DNA of 64,000 nt from CALDUY01 sp046350255 (lineage in GTDB: Bacteria > Planctomycetota > Planctomycetia > Gemmatales > Gemmataceae). The stretch covers positions 372,001-436,000 of the forward strand of contig JAXMAV010000003.1 of NCBI GenBank assembly GCA_046350255.1, read 5' to 3'. Positions 8,957-17,772 of this stretch are shown piece by piece. The stretch's first letter is position 1, and every line of letters starts with the position of its first letter. The notes beneath the pieces are model-generated. The model was not told the DNA's origin. It did no database searches and saw only the letters and a list, made by a program, of their open reading frames with translations. A program made the translations under genes and the position numbers.

Positions 8957-9592
8957 TCAGCTGCAGCGACGCAGCGCGTCCAGATCAGCGCCCATGATGT
9001 GTCGCACGTTCCGCGTGACCTTCTCGACATCCCAGTCCCACCAGCGGATCTGCAGCAGCTCGTCGATCACCGCGTCGGGGAAGCGTCGCCGGATCAACTG
9101 AGCGGGATTGCCCCCAACGATGCCGTAGGGCGGCACGTCGCGCGTCACCACCGAACAGGCCGCGACAATCGCCCCATCGCCGATGGTGACACCGGGCATC
9201 ACCACCGTCTGGTAGCCGAGCCACACATCGTTGCCCACGATGGTGTCGCCCTTGTGGGGGAAGTCGGACTCCCCCGGCATCGCCTCCTCCCACCCACCGC
9301 CGAAGATGTAGAACGGATAGGTCGAGAAACCACTCATCAGATGGTTGGCGCCGTTCATGATGAACCGCACCCCGCGCGCGATCGCGCAGTAGCGCCCGAG
9401 GATCAGCCGATCGCCGACGAAGGGGAAGTGATACAGCACATTCCGCTCGAAGTTCTCCGAGTCGTCCGGATCGTCGTAGTAGGTGTACTCTCCCACCACG
9501 ATGTTGGGATTCTGGACGGTGTTGCGGATGTAGCACACCTGCGGAAAGCTCGCCATCGGATGCTTCTGGCGCGGATCGGGTCCCACTGGCAC
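8957..9592 (-). CDS. Vat/XAT family O-acetyltransferase (streptogramin A or xenobiotic acetyltransferase)
   Basis: 211 residues starting at GTG 9592, which has GGAGG eight bases upstream. The sequence follows Vat proteins closely from end to end: GPDP near the N-terminus, NIVVGEYTYYDDP, FIMNGANHLM with the likely catalytic histidine, STYPFYIFGGGWE, then left-handed beta-helix hexapeptide repeats (VGNDVWLGYQTVVMPGVTIG...VTRDVPPYGIVGGNPA) and WWDW. Known for the family: acetyl-CoA-dependent O-acetylation of streptogramin A or chloramphenicol, with trimers formed through the hexapeptide helix. Chromosomal homologues in environmental bacteria may have other acceptors, so resistance is possible but not shown. 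No mobile element is nearby. Confidence 0.88.
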   Translation of the reverse strand: MPVGPDPRQKHPMASFPQVCYIRNTVQNPNIVVGEYTYYDDPDDSENFERNVLYHFPFVGDRLILGRYCAIARGVRFIMNGANHLMSGFSTYPFYIFGGGWEEAMPGESDFPHKGDTIVGNDVWLGYQTVVMPGVTIGDGAIVAACSVVTRDVPPYGIVGGNPAQLIRRRFPDAVIDELLQIRWWDWDVEKVTRNVRHIMGADLDALRRCS

Positions 9593-9697
9593 GGTCGATT
9601 CCTCCGGCGTACATGGTTGCCTGCGAGCGACTTCAACACACCAGGGGGAAAGGCATACTTTCCTCCACCCTTTCCCCAGTCTTCCTCCCCCTGGAGT

Positions 9698-9728
9698 GAG
9701 AGGTGAGGAAGTGGCTTTCTCACCTCTC
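9698..9728 (-). terminator. Hairpin after the glutamate dehydrogenase gene
   Basis: A perfect 10-bp inverted repeat (GAGAGGTGAG / CTCACCTCTC) with an 11-base loop lies 27 bases past the gdh stop. A second, wider repeat (CCAGGGGG 9641-9648 / CCCCCTGG 9687-9694) lies next to it. No T-tract follows. The hairpin also lies upstream of the acetyltransferase gene and could affect its expression. Confidence 0.45.
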
Positions 9729-9754
9729 GGCGATACCTTCCCGAGGGGTATCTC

Positions 9755-11083
9755 TCACGGATACAGCCCGCGCTTCTCCTTCTCGCGGTGAACCTTCAGG
9801 ACGCCCAGGCTCAGCGCCGCCGTCCGCATGCTCAGGCGACGCTGCCGCGCCAGGTCATGCACCTGGTGAAACGCCCGCAGCATCAGCTCCGACAGTTTCT
9901 CGTTGACCTGCTTGTCACTCCACATCAGCTGCTGAATGTCCTGCACCCACTCGAAGTACGACACCGTCACGCCGCCCGCGTTGCACAGCACGTCCGGGAT
10001 GATGAACAGGTCGCTCTCCGCCAGCACATGGTCGGCGTCCACGGTCGTAGGACCGTTGGCTGCCTCCGCCAGGATCCGACAGCGCAGCCGACTCGCGTTC
10101 TTCTCGGTGATCACGCGCTCGAGCGCGGCCGGCACCAGCACCGTGCAGGGCTGCGTTAGCAGCTCATCGGGATCAATCGACTCGGCCCCCGCGAAGTCGC
10201 GCAGCAGCTTCCCCCCCTGGACATGCTGCGCCAGCGCAGGCACGTCGATACCGCGCGGGTTGCGGATCGCGCCGTACCGATCGCCGATCGCCGTCACCTT
10301 CATCCCGCGCTGGTACAGCTCCTGCGCCGTCACCGAGCCGACGTTGCCGAACCCCTGGATCACTGCTGTAGACTCCTCGACGCGGAGCTTCAGCTGCTCC
10401 ATCGCTTCGAGGATGCAGTAGGTCACCCCGCGCCCTGTCGCCTCGCGCCGGCCGATGCAGCCGCCCAGCTCGATCGGCTTGCCCGTCACGATCTCGGGGC
10501 AGGCATAACCCACCTTCATCGAGTAGGTGTCGTAGATCCACGCCATCGTCTGCTCGTCGGTGCCCAGGTCAGGCGCCATCACGTCCTGACGCGGCCCGAT
10601 GATATTCAGCATCTCCTCGGTGAACCGTCGCGTCATTCGCTCGCGCTCGCCGAAGCTCAGCTGGGCCGGATCGCAGCAGATGCCTCCCTTGGCACCGCCG
10701 AACGGCAGGTTCATGATGCCGCACTTCCACGACATCCACATGGCCAGCGCCGCCACCTCTCCCAGATCGACGCTGGGATGGTAGCGCAGCCCCCCCTTCG
10801 ACGGACCGCTGGTCAGACTGTGCTGCACGCGATACCCGCTGAACACCTCGGTCGAGCCATCGTCCAGCCGCACCGGGATGGAGACGATCAACGCCCGCTT
10901 CGGCACGCTGAGCCGGTCGAGGATGCCCGGGTCGAGATCGATCACCGCAGCGACGTCTTCCAGCTGACGCCGGGCCATCCGAAAGGTGGGGTGGTTCTCG
11001 TACATCGCGAACGAGTGGGCAGGGGCCTTGATCGACGCAGGAGTGGGAACGCCAGGGTTCCCCGATGGGGCAGGGGTGGACAT
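9755..11083 (-). CDS. gdhA: Glu/Leu/Phe/Val dehydrogenase, probably glutamate dehydrogenase
   Basis: 442 residues, a usual length for the hexameric family; the start has AGGAG six bases upstream. The N-terminal catalytic domain contains GPSKGGLRYHPSV, MSWKCGIMNLPFGGAKGGI with the catalytic lysine region, and PDLGT. The C-terminal Rossmann domain shows QGFGNVGSVTAQEL, followed by NAGGVTVSYFEWVQ. It catalyses reversible oxidative deamination of glutamate to 2-oxoglutarate and ammonia. Overall pattern is closer to the RocG/GudB type than to the NADPH-specific E. coli type, so cofactor choice is uncertain. Cytoplasmic, monocistronic, divergent from the epimerase gene at 11263. Confidence 0.92.
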   Translation of the reverse strand: MSTPAPSGNPGVPTPASIKAPAHSFAMYENHPTFRMARRQLEDVAAVIDLDPGILDRLSVPKRALIVSIPVRLDDGSTEVFSGYRVQHSLTSGPSKGGLRYHPSVDLGEVAALAMWMSWKCGIMNLPFGGAKGGICCDPAQLSFGERERMTRRFTEEMLNIIGPRQDVMAPDLGTDEQTMAWIYDTYSMKVGYACPEIVTGKPIELGGCIGRREATGRGVTYCILEAMEQLKLRVEESTAVIQGFGNVGSVTAQELYQRGMKVTAIGDRYGAIRNPRGIDVPALAQHVQGGKLLRDFAGAESIDPDELLTQPCTVLVPAALERVITEKNASRLRCRILAEAANGPTTVDADHVLAESDLFIIPDVLCNAGGVTVSYFEWVQDIQQLMWSDKQVNEKLSELMLRAFHQVHDLARQRRLSMRTAALSLGVLKVHREKEKRGLYP

Positions 11084-11262
11084 GTGATCTCCTCAACCAG
11101 AGAAGGGAGAGAGGGCAGGCTCGTCGGCAATCCGTTTCCGCCGGAGCCGCCTATCTTCATCGTACGCGCCACCCTCGCCAAACGTATCCCTTCGCTTCTC
11201 CGCCGCGCCTGCGCCCTACCATGAGAGAAAGAGTTCTTTCCGACCCCCTGGAGCGGTTCGCG

Positions 11263-12111
11263 ATGCGTGTGTTGATCCTCGGTTGCGGTTACCTGGGACG
11301 CCGGGTGGCCACCCTGGCCCAGCAGGCCGGCGCCACCGTCCTGGCCACCACCCGCCACCCCGACCGCGCCGCCGAGTTCGCTCGTCTCGGCCTGCAGCCT
11401 GTCCTCTGTGACGTCGTCGCGCCCGAGTCCCTCCGCACCCTGCCCGAGGTGGACCAGGTGGTGTACTGCGTCGGCCTCGACCGCGCCGCCGGCGTCTCCA
11501 TGCGCCGGGTCTACGTCGAGGGCCTCGGAAACGTCCTCGCCGCCCTCCCGGGCCAGCCCCGCATCGTCCACGTCTCCAGCACCAGCGTCTACGGCCAGAC
11601 CGACGGCAGCCCCGTGGACGAATCGGCCCCCACCGAACCGCTCGAGGAGTCCGGCCAGATCGTCCTCGACGCCGAGAAGCTCCTCTGCTCCATCCGCCCC
11701 GAAGCCCGCATTCTCCGCTTCGCCGGCATCTACGGCCCCGGCCGGCTCATTCGCGCCCGCGACCTGCTGGCGGGCCGCCTCCTCGCCATCGACCCGGACA
11801 AGTGGCTCAACCTCGTGCATGTGGACGATGGCGCCGCCGCCGTGATGGCCGCCCTGGCACGCGGCTCCGCTGGCGTCTACAACGTCGCCGATGGCACCCC
11901 CGTCCGCCGGCGCGACTTCTACACCTTCCTCGCCAACCTCCTCGGCGCACCCGATCCGCGCTTCCTCCCGCCGCCCGAACCCACCCCCGTCTCCGAGAAG
12001 GTCAACCGGCAGATCGTCGCGCGTCGGCTCCGCGACGATCTCGGCGTCATCCCCCGCTTCCCCAGCTATGCCCAGGGCCTCCCCGCCTCCCTCGACACCC
12101 CCCGGGCTTGA
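11263..12111 (+). CDS. NAD(P)-dependent epimerase/dehydratase, extended SDR fold (YeeZ-like)
   Basis: 282 residues from ATG 11263, where the Rossmann motif begins at once (MRVLILGCGYLGRRVA); the ATG at 11221 would add 14 residues without homology. The nucleotide motif is GCGYLG. VSSTSVYGQTDG holds the catalytic Tyr of the extended SDR class, but the usual YxxxK lysine is not clear (the next segment is VDESAPTEP). RFAGIYGPGR and NLVHVDDGAAAV are typical of the family. It resembles the YeeZ/sugar-nucleotide epimerase group; substrate unknown. A -10-like TACCAT lies 40 bases upstream. The next gene follows after 60 bases on the same strand. Confidence 0.85.
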   Translation: MRVLILGCGYLGRRVATLAQQAGATVLATTRHPDRAAEFARLGLQPVLCDVVAPESLRTLPEVDQVVYCVGLDRAAGVSMRRVYVEGLGNVLAALPGQPRIVHVSSTSVYGQTDGSPVDESAPTEPLEESGQIVLDAEKLLCSIRPEARILRFAGIYGPGRLIRARDLLAGRLLAIDPDKWLNLVHVDDGAAAVMAALARGSAGVYNVADGTPVRRRDFYTFLANLLGAPDPRFLPPPEPTPVSEKVNRQIVARRLRDDLGVIPRFPSYAQGLPASLDTPRA

Positions 12112-12171
12112 TTCCCCCTCGCCCACCCCTACCATGACAGGGGACGCATCTCATCTCCCAGGGTCGCTTGC

Positions 12172-12966
12172 ATGCTGCCGCGGAAGTATCTGTTCCCCCG
12201 CGTCATCGAGATGAACTACCAGGCCGGGCACCGTCTCGGCGTCAATGTCTATCTCATCGATGGCGGCAGTGAGTTCCTTCTCATCGACATCGGCTACCTC
12301 GACAGTGTGGACGAGATCGTCGAACTCATCCGCAAGATGGACTTCAACCTGTCCACCTGCAAGATGATCATCGCCACCCACGCCGACGCTGACCACATCC
12401 AGGGGATCGGCCGCGCCCGCGATTTGATGCGCACCAAAATCGCCGCCCACCCCGACGCCGTTGGCCCACTCGAATCCGGCGATGGCGAGCTGACCTTCGC
12501 CACCATCAAGGCGCAGGACATCGACCTGCCCATGCCTCGCTGCAAGGTCGATTTCCGCCTCAACGAGGGCGACATCATCCGCGTCGGCGACGTGTCCCTC
12601 GAAGTCTGGCACACCCCCGGTCACACCCAGGGACAGCTCAGCTTCAAGATGGGCAACCTGCTCTTCTCCGGCGACAACATCTACAAGGACAGCTGCGTCG
12701 GCGTCATCGACGCCCACCACGGTTCCAACATCCCCGACTTCATCCAGTCGCTCCGCCGCATCGCCGCCGACTCCAGCGACTTCCTCCTGCCCAGCCACGG
12801 GCCGGTCTTCCGCCGCGACAACCACATCATCCAGAAGGCCATCGACCGCCTGACGCAGTATCAGTACATGGCCGACTTCGGCACCTGTGCCATCGGCTGG
12901 CCGCTGCTGGACGAGTGGGAACGCGACGTCGTCGAGGGGCGGCTACCCCGGTTCACCGCCCCCTAA
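12172..12966 (+). CDS. MBL-fold metallo-hydrolase
   Basis: 264 residues, cytoplasmic, no signal peptide. Metal-binding motifs of the metallo-beta-lactamase fold are intact: THADADH near residue 66 (HxHxDH with Ala at the second His position), HTPGHTQGQLSF, FSGDNIY and LPSHGPVF. This arrangement fits the glyoxalase II/flavoprotein-like hydrolase branch and not true beta-lactamases. A -10-like TACCAT lies 36 bases upstream. The gene converges with the WD40 gene, with 15 bases between the stops. Substrate cannot be assigned from sequence. Confidence 0.87.
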   Translation: MLPRKYLFPRVIEMNYQAGHRLGVNVYLIDGGSEFLLIDIGYLDSVDEIVELIRKMDFNLSTCKMIIATHADADHIQGIGRARDLMRTKIAAHPDAVGPLESGDGELTFATIKAQDIDLPMPRCKVDFRLNEGDIIRVGDVSLEVWHTPGHTQGQLSFKMGNLLFSGDNIYKDSCVGVIDAHHGSNIPDFIQSLRRIAADSSDFLLPSHGPVFRRDNHIIQKAIDRLTQYQYMADFGTCAIGWPLLDEWERDVVEGRLPRFTAP

Positions 12967-12981
12967 CGCGCCCGCACCACG

Positions 12982-14889
12982 CTAGACTACTTCGAGGATG
13001 CGTTCTACCTCGATCTGGTAGCAACTGGTGTTGCCGTTGCCCGTGTAGAGCAGGGTGCCATCCGGCGAGAACACCAGCGCGCGGATCGGCGTGTCCAACT
13101 CCCACGCGCCCGCCAGGTCGCCGCTGACCGCGTGCCACAGCCGGATCGTCCGATCCTCGCCCGCCGAGGCCAGCCATTCGCCGCCCGGACTGTACGCCAG
13201 CGCCGTCACCGTCTCGGTGTGCCCCTTCAACTCGCGCACCACCGCGTTCGCTTCGATGTCCCACAGCCGAACCACCCGGTTCAGCCCCGCGCACGCCAGG
13301 ATCTTTCCCCCCGGCGAAAACGCCAGCGCCGTCGCCCCGCAGGACACCTGCACCGTCTCGCCCCGCGTCGTGACCACCGCCACTTCCAGCGTTCGGACAA
13401 TCTTCCGCTCGGCCAGGTCCCAGATCACCACCTGCCCATCGCGCCGCGGTCCGGTCGCCAGCCAGTCGATGCCCGCCACCGCCAGGCGCTTGCCGTCCGG
13501 ATGAAACGCCAGCACCTCCACCGCGCAGAGATCGAGCGCCTCGTTCAACAACAGCTGCGGCTGGCCCGACGGCACCTCCCACAGCCATACGTCGCTCGAC
13601 GCCACCCCACCCGAGGCCAGCACCCGCCCATCGCCGCGAAACGCCAGCGCCGTCACCGGTGGCGCCTGCCCCTCGCACGCCGACACACGCCGACCCGTGC
13701 TCGCCTCATGCAGCGTCAACAGGGCCGTCGGCTGCGTGGACAGGCGATGGCTGGCCGCCAGCCAGCTTCCCTCGGGACTCAGCGCGAAGGTGTGCAGCAA
13801 CGCCTGATCATCGAGTGACAGCGCCGCCTTGCCCGTGGTTGTATCCCACACGCGCAGATCGCTGCCGCTGCCCAGACTGTACAGCCGCCGTCCCTCCGGG
13901 CTCAGCGCCAGCGCCGTCCGGCACACCAGCGGATCGACGCCGCCTCCGCCCATCCCCTGCCGGCTGTCCCACAGGTGAATGAGCCGGTCGGCGCTGCCGA
14001 AGGCGAACAGCGTCGTGCTGAAGTTCCCGCGCCCATCGTCGGGAGTGAACGCGATGCAGCGGATCTCGCTGCTGGCCTCGCGCACCACCACCATCGTCTC
14101 GTTCCGGTCGGTGTCCCACACGTGCAGATCGTTCCGCGAGTCGGCCGACGCCAGCAGCTTGCCATCCGCCGACAGCGCCAGTGCATGCACCTGCGTCGCA
14201 TGACTGTTGAGCAGAATGATCGGCTCGCACGTCGTCGCGTCCCACACGCGCACCGTCGTGTCCCAGGCCGACGAAAACAGCCGACGGTTATCCGGGTGCC
14301 ATGCCAGCCCCGTGATGCGATCCTTGTGCCCCTGCAGGGTGCCCACCTGCCGACCGGTCTCCAGGTCCCACAGGTGAATGCGCTTGTCCTCGCCCGCGGT
14401 GGCCAGGCGCTTTCGATCGAGGCTGAACGCCAGCGCGCTGACCTCGGTGCCGTGCGCGTCCAGCTCGAGCAGCGGCTTCTGCTCGGCCCAGTCCCACACG
14501 CGCACCGTGCCATCGTCGTGTCCCGTCGCCAGGAGCGTCGCCCCCGGCTGAAACGCCAGCGCCGTGATCCACGCGGGCGTCGCCCAGCTGGCCAGCTGGC
14601 TGGCCGAGGCCACCTCCCACACGGTCACCTCGTCGCTGGCTGACGCCAGTAGCCGCGCCGCCCAGTTGAACGCCCACAGGCTGGCGAAGCTCTCCAGGGG
14701 CGTCGAGACGATCAGCCGCCGCGTCGCCAGGCTCCAGCCGCGCAGCTCGCCGGGTTCCTCGACCGACCACAGCACGCCATCCGACGCCACGCCCAGCGCC
14801 AGGATGTCCCCATCGGTGTGAAAGGTGGGCGCGCCGAACACACGGGGCGGCTCGGACGGACTGAGGGGAGGGAAGGCCGTCGAACTCAT
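12982..14889 (-). CDS. WD40 repeat beta-propeller protein
   Basis: 635 residues made almost entirely of WD40 blades. At least ten blades are recognisable from their ends, for example DGTVRVWDWAEQ, KRIHLWDLETG, TTVRVWDATTC, NDLHVWDTDRN, RLIHLWDSRQ, DLRVWDTTTG, GQVVIWDLAER, RVVRLWDIEAN and RTIRLWHAVSG, enough for one complete and one partial or second propeller. There is no signal peptide or membrane helix, so it is probably cytoplasmic. No catalytic domain is attached, which suggests a scaffold for protein complexes. On the minus strand a TAGAAT -10-like box lies at 14976-14971, about 81 bases upstream. Partners are unknown. Confidence 0.93.
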   Translation of the reverse strand: MSSTAFPPLSPSEPPRVFGAPTFHTDGDILALGVASDGVLWSVEEPGELRGWSLATRRLIVSTPLESFASLWAFNWAARLLASASDEVTVWEVASASQLASWATPAWITALAFQPGATLLATGHDDGTVRVWDWAEQKPLLELDAHGTEVSALAFSLDRKRLATAGEDKRIHLWDLETGRQVGTLQGHKDRITGLAWHPDNRRLFSSAWDTTVRVWDATTCEPIILLNSHATQVHALALSADGKLLASADSRNDLHVWDTDRNETMVVVREASSEIRCIAFTPDDGRGNFSTTLFAFGSADRLIHLWDSRQGMGGGGVDPLVCRTALALSPEGRRLYSLGSGSDLRVWDTTTGKAALSLDDQALLHTFALSPEGSWLAASHRLSTQPTALLTLHEASTGRRVSACEGQAPPVTALAFRGDGRVLASGGVASSDVWLWEVPSGQPQLLLNEALDLCAVEVLAFHPDGKRLAVAGIDWLATGPRRDGQVVIWDLAERKIVRTLEVAVVTTRGETVQVSCGATALAFSPGGKILACAGLNRVVRLWDIEANAVVRELKGHTETVTALAYSPGGEWLASAGEDRTIRLWHAVSGDLAGAWELDTPIRALVFSPDGTLLYTGNGNTSCYQIEVERILEVV

Positions 14890-15030
14890 GGCTAGCTCTC
14901 GCCAGGTTGAGGGGACCGACTCGGCACCGACTGTGGGGAGGGCCCCCCCGGGACAGGGTTGGCCAAGGGTATTCTACAACAGTTTCCCCTCGACGGCCGA
15001 CCCGCTCCCTTCCTCCTGCCTGAAAAATCA

Positions 15031-15059
15031 GAAACCCGGCCCTCCCCGGACCGGGTTTC
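15031..15059 (-). terminator. Rho-independent terminator of the outer-membrane barrel gene
   Basis: A 9-bp perfect stem (GAAACCCGG / CCGGGTTTC) with an 11-base loop lies 29 bases past the stop of the minus-strand barrel gene. In the direction of transcription it is followed by TGATTTTTC, giving the expected T-run. This is the best terminator in the window. Confidence 0.8.
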
Positions 15060-15088
15060 GCTGCCCGCGCTACTCGCGCCTCGCCTCC

Positions 15089-16117
15089 CTAGAAGCGGAC
15101 GCCGAAGTTCGCCAGCACGTTGATCTGCATCGTGTCGGTGTTCAGCTGCGGCTGGAGCAGATCCGCGAAGATGTACGAGAACTCCGTCCGCACACCCACC
15201 AGGAAGACGCACCCACCCAGCGGCATCTCGGCGTCGGTGTGGATCGCGAAGTACGGCCCACCCACCACATCGTTGCGGTGGTTGAACAGATCGCGGTTGG
15301 GGTTGCCCTGGTCACCCTCGAACGGCTGCTTCACCAGGATCATCTTCGAGCTACCCCACCGACCACCCAGGTCGTAGCCGATCCGCCATTTGCAGAAGTC
15401 GTCGGTCGGGTCGGGCCACCCGCTCATGTAGACCTCGTGACCGATGCCCAGGTGAACGTACGTCTGATTCATGCTCGACGGAATGACGTCCAGCTCCGGG
15501 ATGTTCTGAATCAGCGGGATGCCGTCGGCATCGGTGATGACCTGCCCTTCCTGGAAGACGCGACCATTGACGACCTCGCCTCCCTGGCCTGCTCGCCGCA
15601 CGCGCTTCACGTCCCGCATGGTGGCCACGCGATCCCAGCCCGCGTCGTACCACACCGACGAGATACCCAGCTCGACGGTGAACGCCATGTCCTGCTTGGG
15701 CGTGAAGAACAGCGCCCGACCGCCGCCCTGGATCATGATGCCCGGCGACATCGTCTTGCCCGGAATGCTCCCGCCGATGGCAAAGCTCACGCCGGCTCGT
15801 GAAAAGAGTTCCGTGCGGATCGGCCCATCGCGGAACAACGGACTACAGCAGTTCACCGGCCGACGGTACGCCAGCCAGTCACTGATCCCCGGTGGATAGG
15901 GCGAGGTGTTCATCGCTCCATCCACCACGGCGGGCGTCGTGCTTGCTCCCTCAGCCAGCGGAGCAGTCGGCTGCGGCAGCGTCGCGCTGTTGTTCGACGA
16001 GGCAATCGGGGCCACGTTCCCGGGCTCGTTCGACCCCAGGCTCGGTCCCTGTGCGCGCACACCACCCAGGCCGAGGAGGGCCGCCGCCAGCATACCTGTC
16101 CAGATTCTCATGCTCAT
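15089..16117 (-). CDS. Outer-membrane beta-barrel protein (BBP7-like planctomycete family)
   Basis: 342 residues from ATG 16117, chosen because the signal peptide starts here (MSMRIWTGMLAAALLGLGGVRAQ); the frame extends to 16207 but without a signal. A low-complexity Ser/Pro/Asn segment follows the signal, then alternating polar/apolar strands rich in glycine and aromatic residues, ending in VRF. A C-terminal Phe is typical of proteins inserted into the outer membrane by the BAM machinery. The general pattern resembles the BBP7 family of planctomycetes, but that name is a weak match. It may be a porin or structural barrel. It is monocistronic with a strong terminator. Confidence 0.7.
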   Translation of the reverse strand: MSMRIWTGMLAAALLGLGGVRAQGPSLGSNEPGNVAPIASSNNSATLPQPTAPLAEGASTTPAVVDGAMNTSPYPPGISDWLAYRRPVNCCSPLFRDGPIRTELFSRAGVSFAIGGSIPGKTMSPGIMIQGGGRALFFTPKQDMAFTVELGISSVWYDAGWDRVATMRDVKRVRRAGQGGEVVNGRVFQEGQVITDADGIPLIQNIPELDVIPSSMNQTYVHLGIGHEVYMSGWPDPTDDFCKWRIGYDLGGRWGSSKMILVKQPFEGDQGNPNRDLFNHRNDVVGGPYFAIHTDAEMPLGGCVFLVGVRTEFSYIFADLLQPQLNTDTMQINVLANFGVRF

Positions 16118-16323
16118 GCCGTCCTCGCCTTCGCTGGACCGCCACGCGCCTTCTCCCTGACGGGAGGCGCGGAATCGTACCTTGTTTTCTTCGGACATCG
16201 GTCGCACCGGAGTTTAGGAGAATGACGATCACACCGCCTTTTCCGCCCACACCGCCCGGCGCGACTGGCCCAACCTGGTAGAATGGGTGAGGTGCTTTCT
16301 CCCCAGGCGAGGCCTTCCGTCGC

Positions 16324-17772
16324 ATGAAGATTCACACCCTGCGCGATTCCTTCGACGCTCGCCGCTTCCTCACTCAGGGGTTGTGGTGGCAACGCGTCCT
16401 GCCTCCCCAGGCCTCCACCCTGCGCGCCATCCTTACCTGGTCGAAGGAGCTTGCCTCCGAGGGCCATCCCCTGCCGCCGCCCGGCTTTATCGCTGACCTC
16501 GGCCACGTCACCTTCGGCGAGGACTGGGAAACCCGCGCCGGCCGCGAACCCGTCAGTGTCCCCAATCTGCCCATCAACCTCGTTCGCACCTACGAGGATC
16601 ACGTCATGGGCAAGATCTACGCCGACTACACCTTCGCTCGCGCCAGCGATGCCCTGCGCCAGTACCCCGCCGGACGCGACCAGGCTCGGGGCCTCGCCTA
16701 CTTCCTCGAACAGTTCCGCCAGCGCGCCCAGTATGACGGCGTCGAGCTACCCGTCGGCGTCCTCAACGCCCTGCTCGAAACCTCCCCTGAGGAAGTCCTC
16801 GTCGAGGGTTACGAGTCGCTCCGCCAGGACGGCCCACACCCCATGTTGCCCCGTCTCTACGAATCGCTGATCCAGGCGTCTCGACGCACCGCCGAGGTCC
16901 TCGGCCCCGAGGATCTCTTCGACCTGGAAACCCGCGCCGCCCTCGAACCGTTCGGCCAGCGCCTCGCCCATCGCCTTGTCCTGAGCGCCTCGGGCAATCT
17001 GGAAGCCACCCTGCCGCGCCACAAGGTCCGCCCCCTCGCCCGCCGCATGGAAGTCCCCACGCGCATCCTCGACGAGGACACCTACCCCGTGGGCGGCTTC
17101 ACCTCCGTCTCCAATCGCGGCAGCATCGAGAGCCTCCTGCATTCGCAGCTCGCCTACATGGAGCCCGAGACCGGCGACCATCCCGACCTGTTCGACACCC
17201 TTTATCTCATGGACGAGCTGCTCTATTACTCCCGCGACGAGAACCAGTTCCTGCGCCGGCGACGCACCTTCGTCATCGTCCTGTGCCCCGACCTCATCGA
17301 TGCGCGCCAGAAGGATCCTCAGCTCCCCTACCAGCGCATCTTGCTGATCCTCGGCCTGCTCCACGTCCTGGTCAAGAAGCTCACCGAGTGGCTCTCCACC
17401 GACGCGCTGAACTTCCAGTTCGTCTTCCTCGGCGCGGCCGACCCCGGCCCCCTCTCCCACGAGCGCGGCCTGCTGCGCAACCTCTTCCGCGACGAGATCG
17501 CCACCGACACCGTCCACCTACGCTCGCTCGAACCGGCCCGCCTGGGCAAGTTCTGCGAGGAGTGGGCCCGTAAGAGCATGGTGCATTGCCTCGTCATCGG
17601 CGCGCATCCACCCCGGCCCGACTCGCGCGACGTGGTCTTCAACCGCCTGGTGGTGCAGACGTCGCGCCCCGCCCTGGGCGACGGCGCCGCCGATGCCGTC
17701 CTCATCGAGGGCGAGGAACCGCTCGACAGCTGGGGCGAGGCACTGCAGCAGCTGCTCATGCGCTGGATCTGA
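16324..17772 (+). CDS. Large vWA-like protein lacking a clear MIDAS motif; function unknown
   Basis: 482 residues, no signal peptide. The first 240 residues are helical with no recognised family. From about residue 255 a segment with GGFTSVSNRGSIESLL and DELLYYSRDENQF leads into an alpha/beta region with hydrophobic strands TFVIVLCPDLIDA, FQFVFLGA and HCLVIGAHPP, spaced like a von Willebrand A fold. The metal-binding DxSxS would sit in the first strand but reads CPDLID, so metal binding is doubtful. I know similar segments from vWA proteins of MoxR-associated systems, but no MoxR ATPase is nearby. A -10-like TAGAAT lies 39 bases upstream. Its stop is back-to-back with that of the CHAT gene on the other strand. 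Confidence 0.6.
   Translation: MKIHTLRDSFDARRFLTQGLWWQRVLPPQASTLRAILTWSKELASEGHPLPPPGFIADLGHVTFGEDWETRAGREPVSVPNLPINLVRTYEDHVMGKIYADYTFARASDALRQYPAGRDQARGLAYFLEQFRQRAQYDGVELPVGVLNALLETSPEEVLVEGYESLRQDGPHPMLPRLYESLIQASRRTAEVLGPEDLFDLETRAALEPFGQRLAHRLVLSASGNLEATLPRHKVRPLARRMEVPTRILDEDTYPVGGFTSVSNRGSIESLLHSQLAYMEPETGDHPDLFDTLYLMDELLYYSRDENQFLRRRRTFVIVLCPDLIDARQKDPQLPYQRILLILGLLHVLVKKLTEWLSTDALNFQFVFLGAADPGPLSHERGLLRNLFRDEIATDTVHLRSLEPARLGKFCEEWARKSMVHCLVIGAHPPRPDSRDVVFNRLVVQTSRPALGDGAADAVLIEGEEPLDSWGEALQQLLMRWI

Noticed and set aside
8957..9592. Vat-like acetyltransferase as self-resistance gene of the lipopeptide cluster
   Set aside because: It lies about 14 kb from the cluster with unrelated genes between and no shared control elements.
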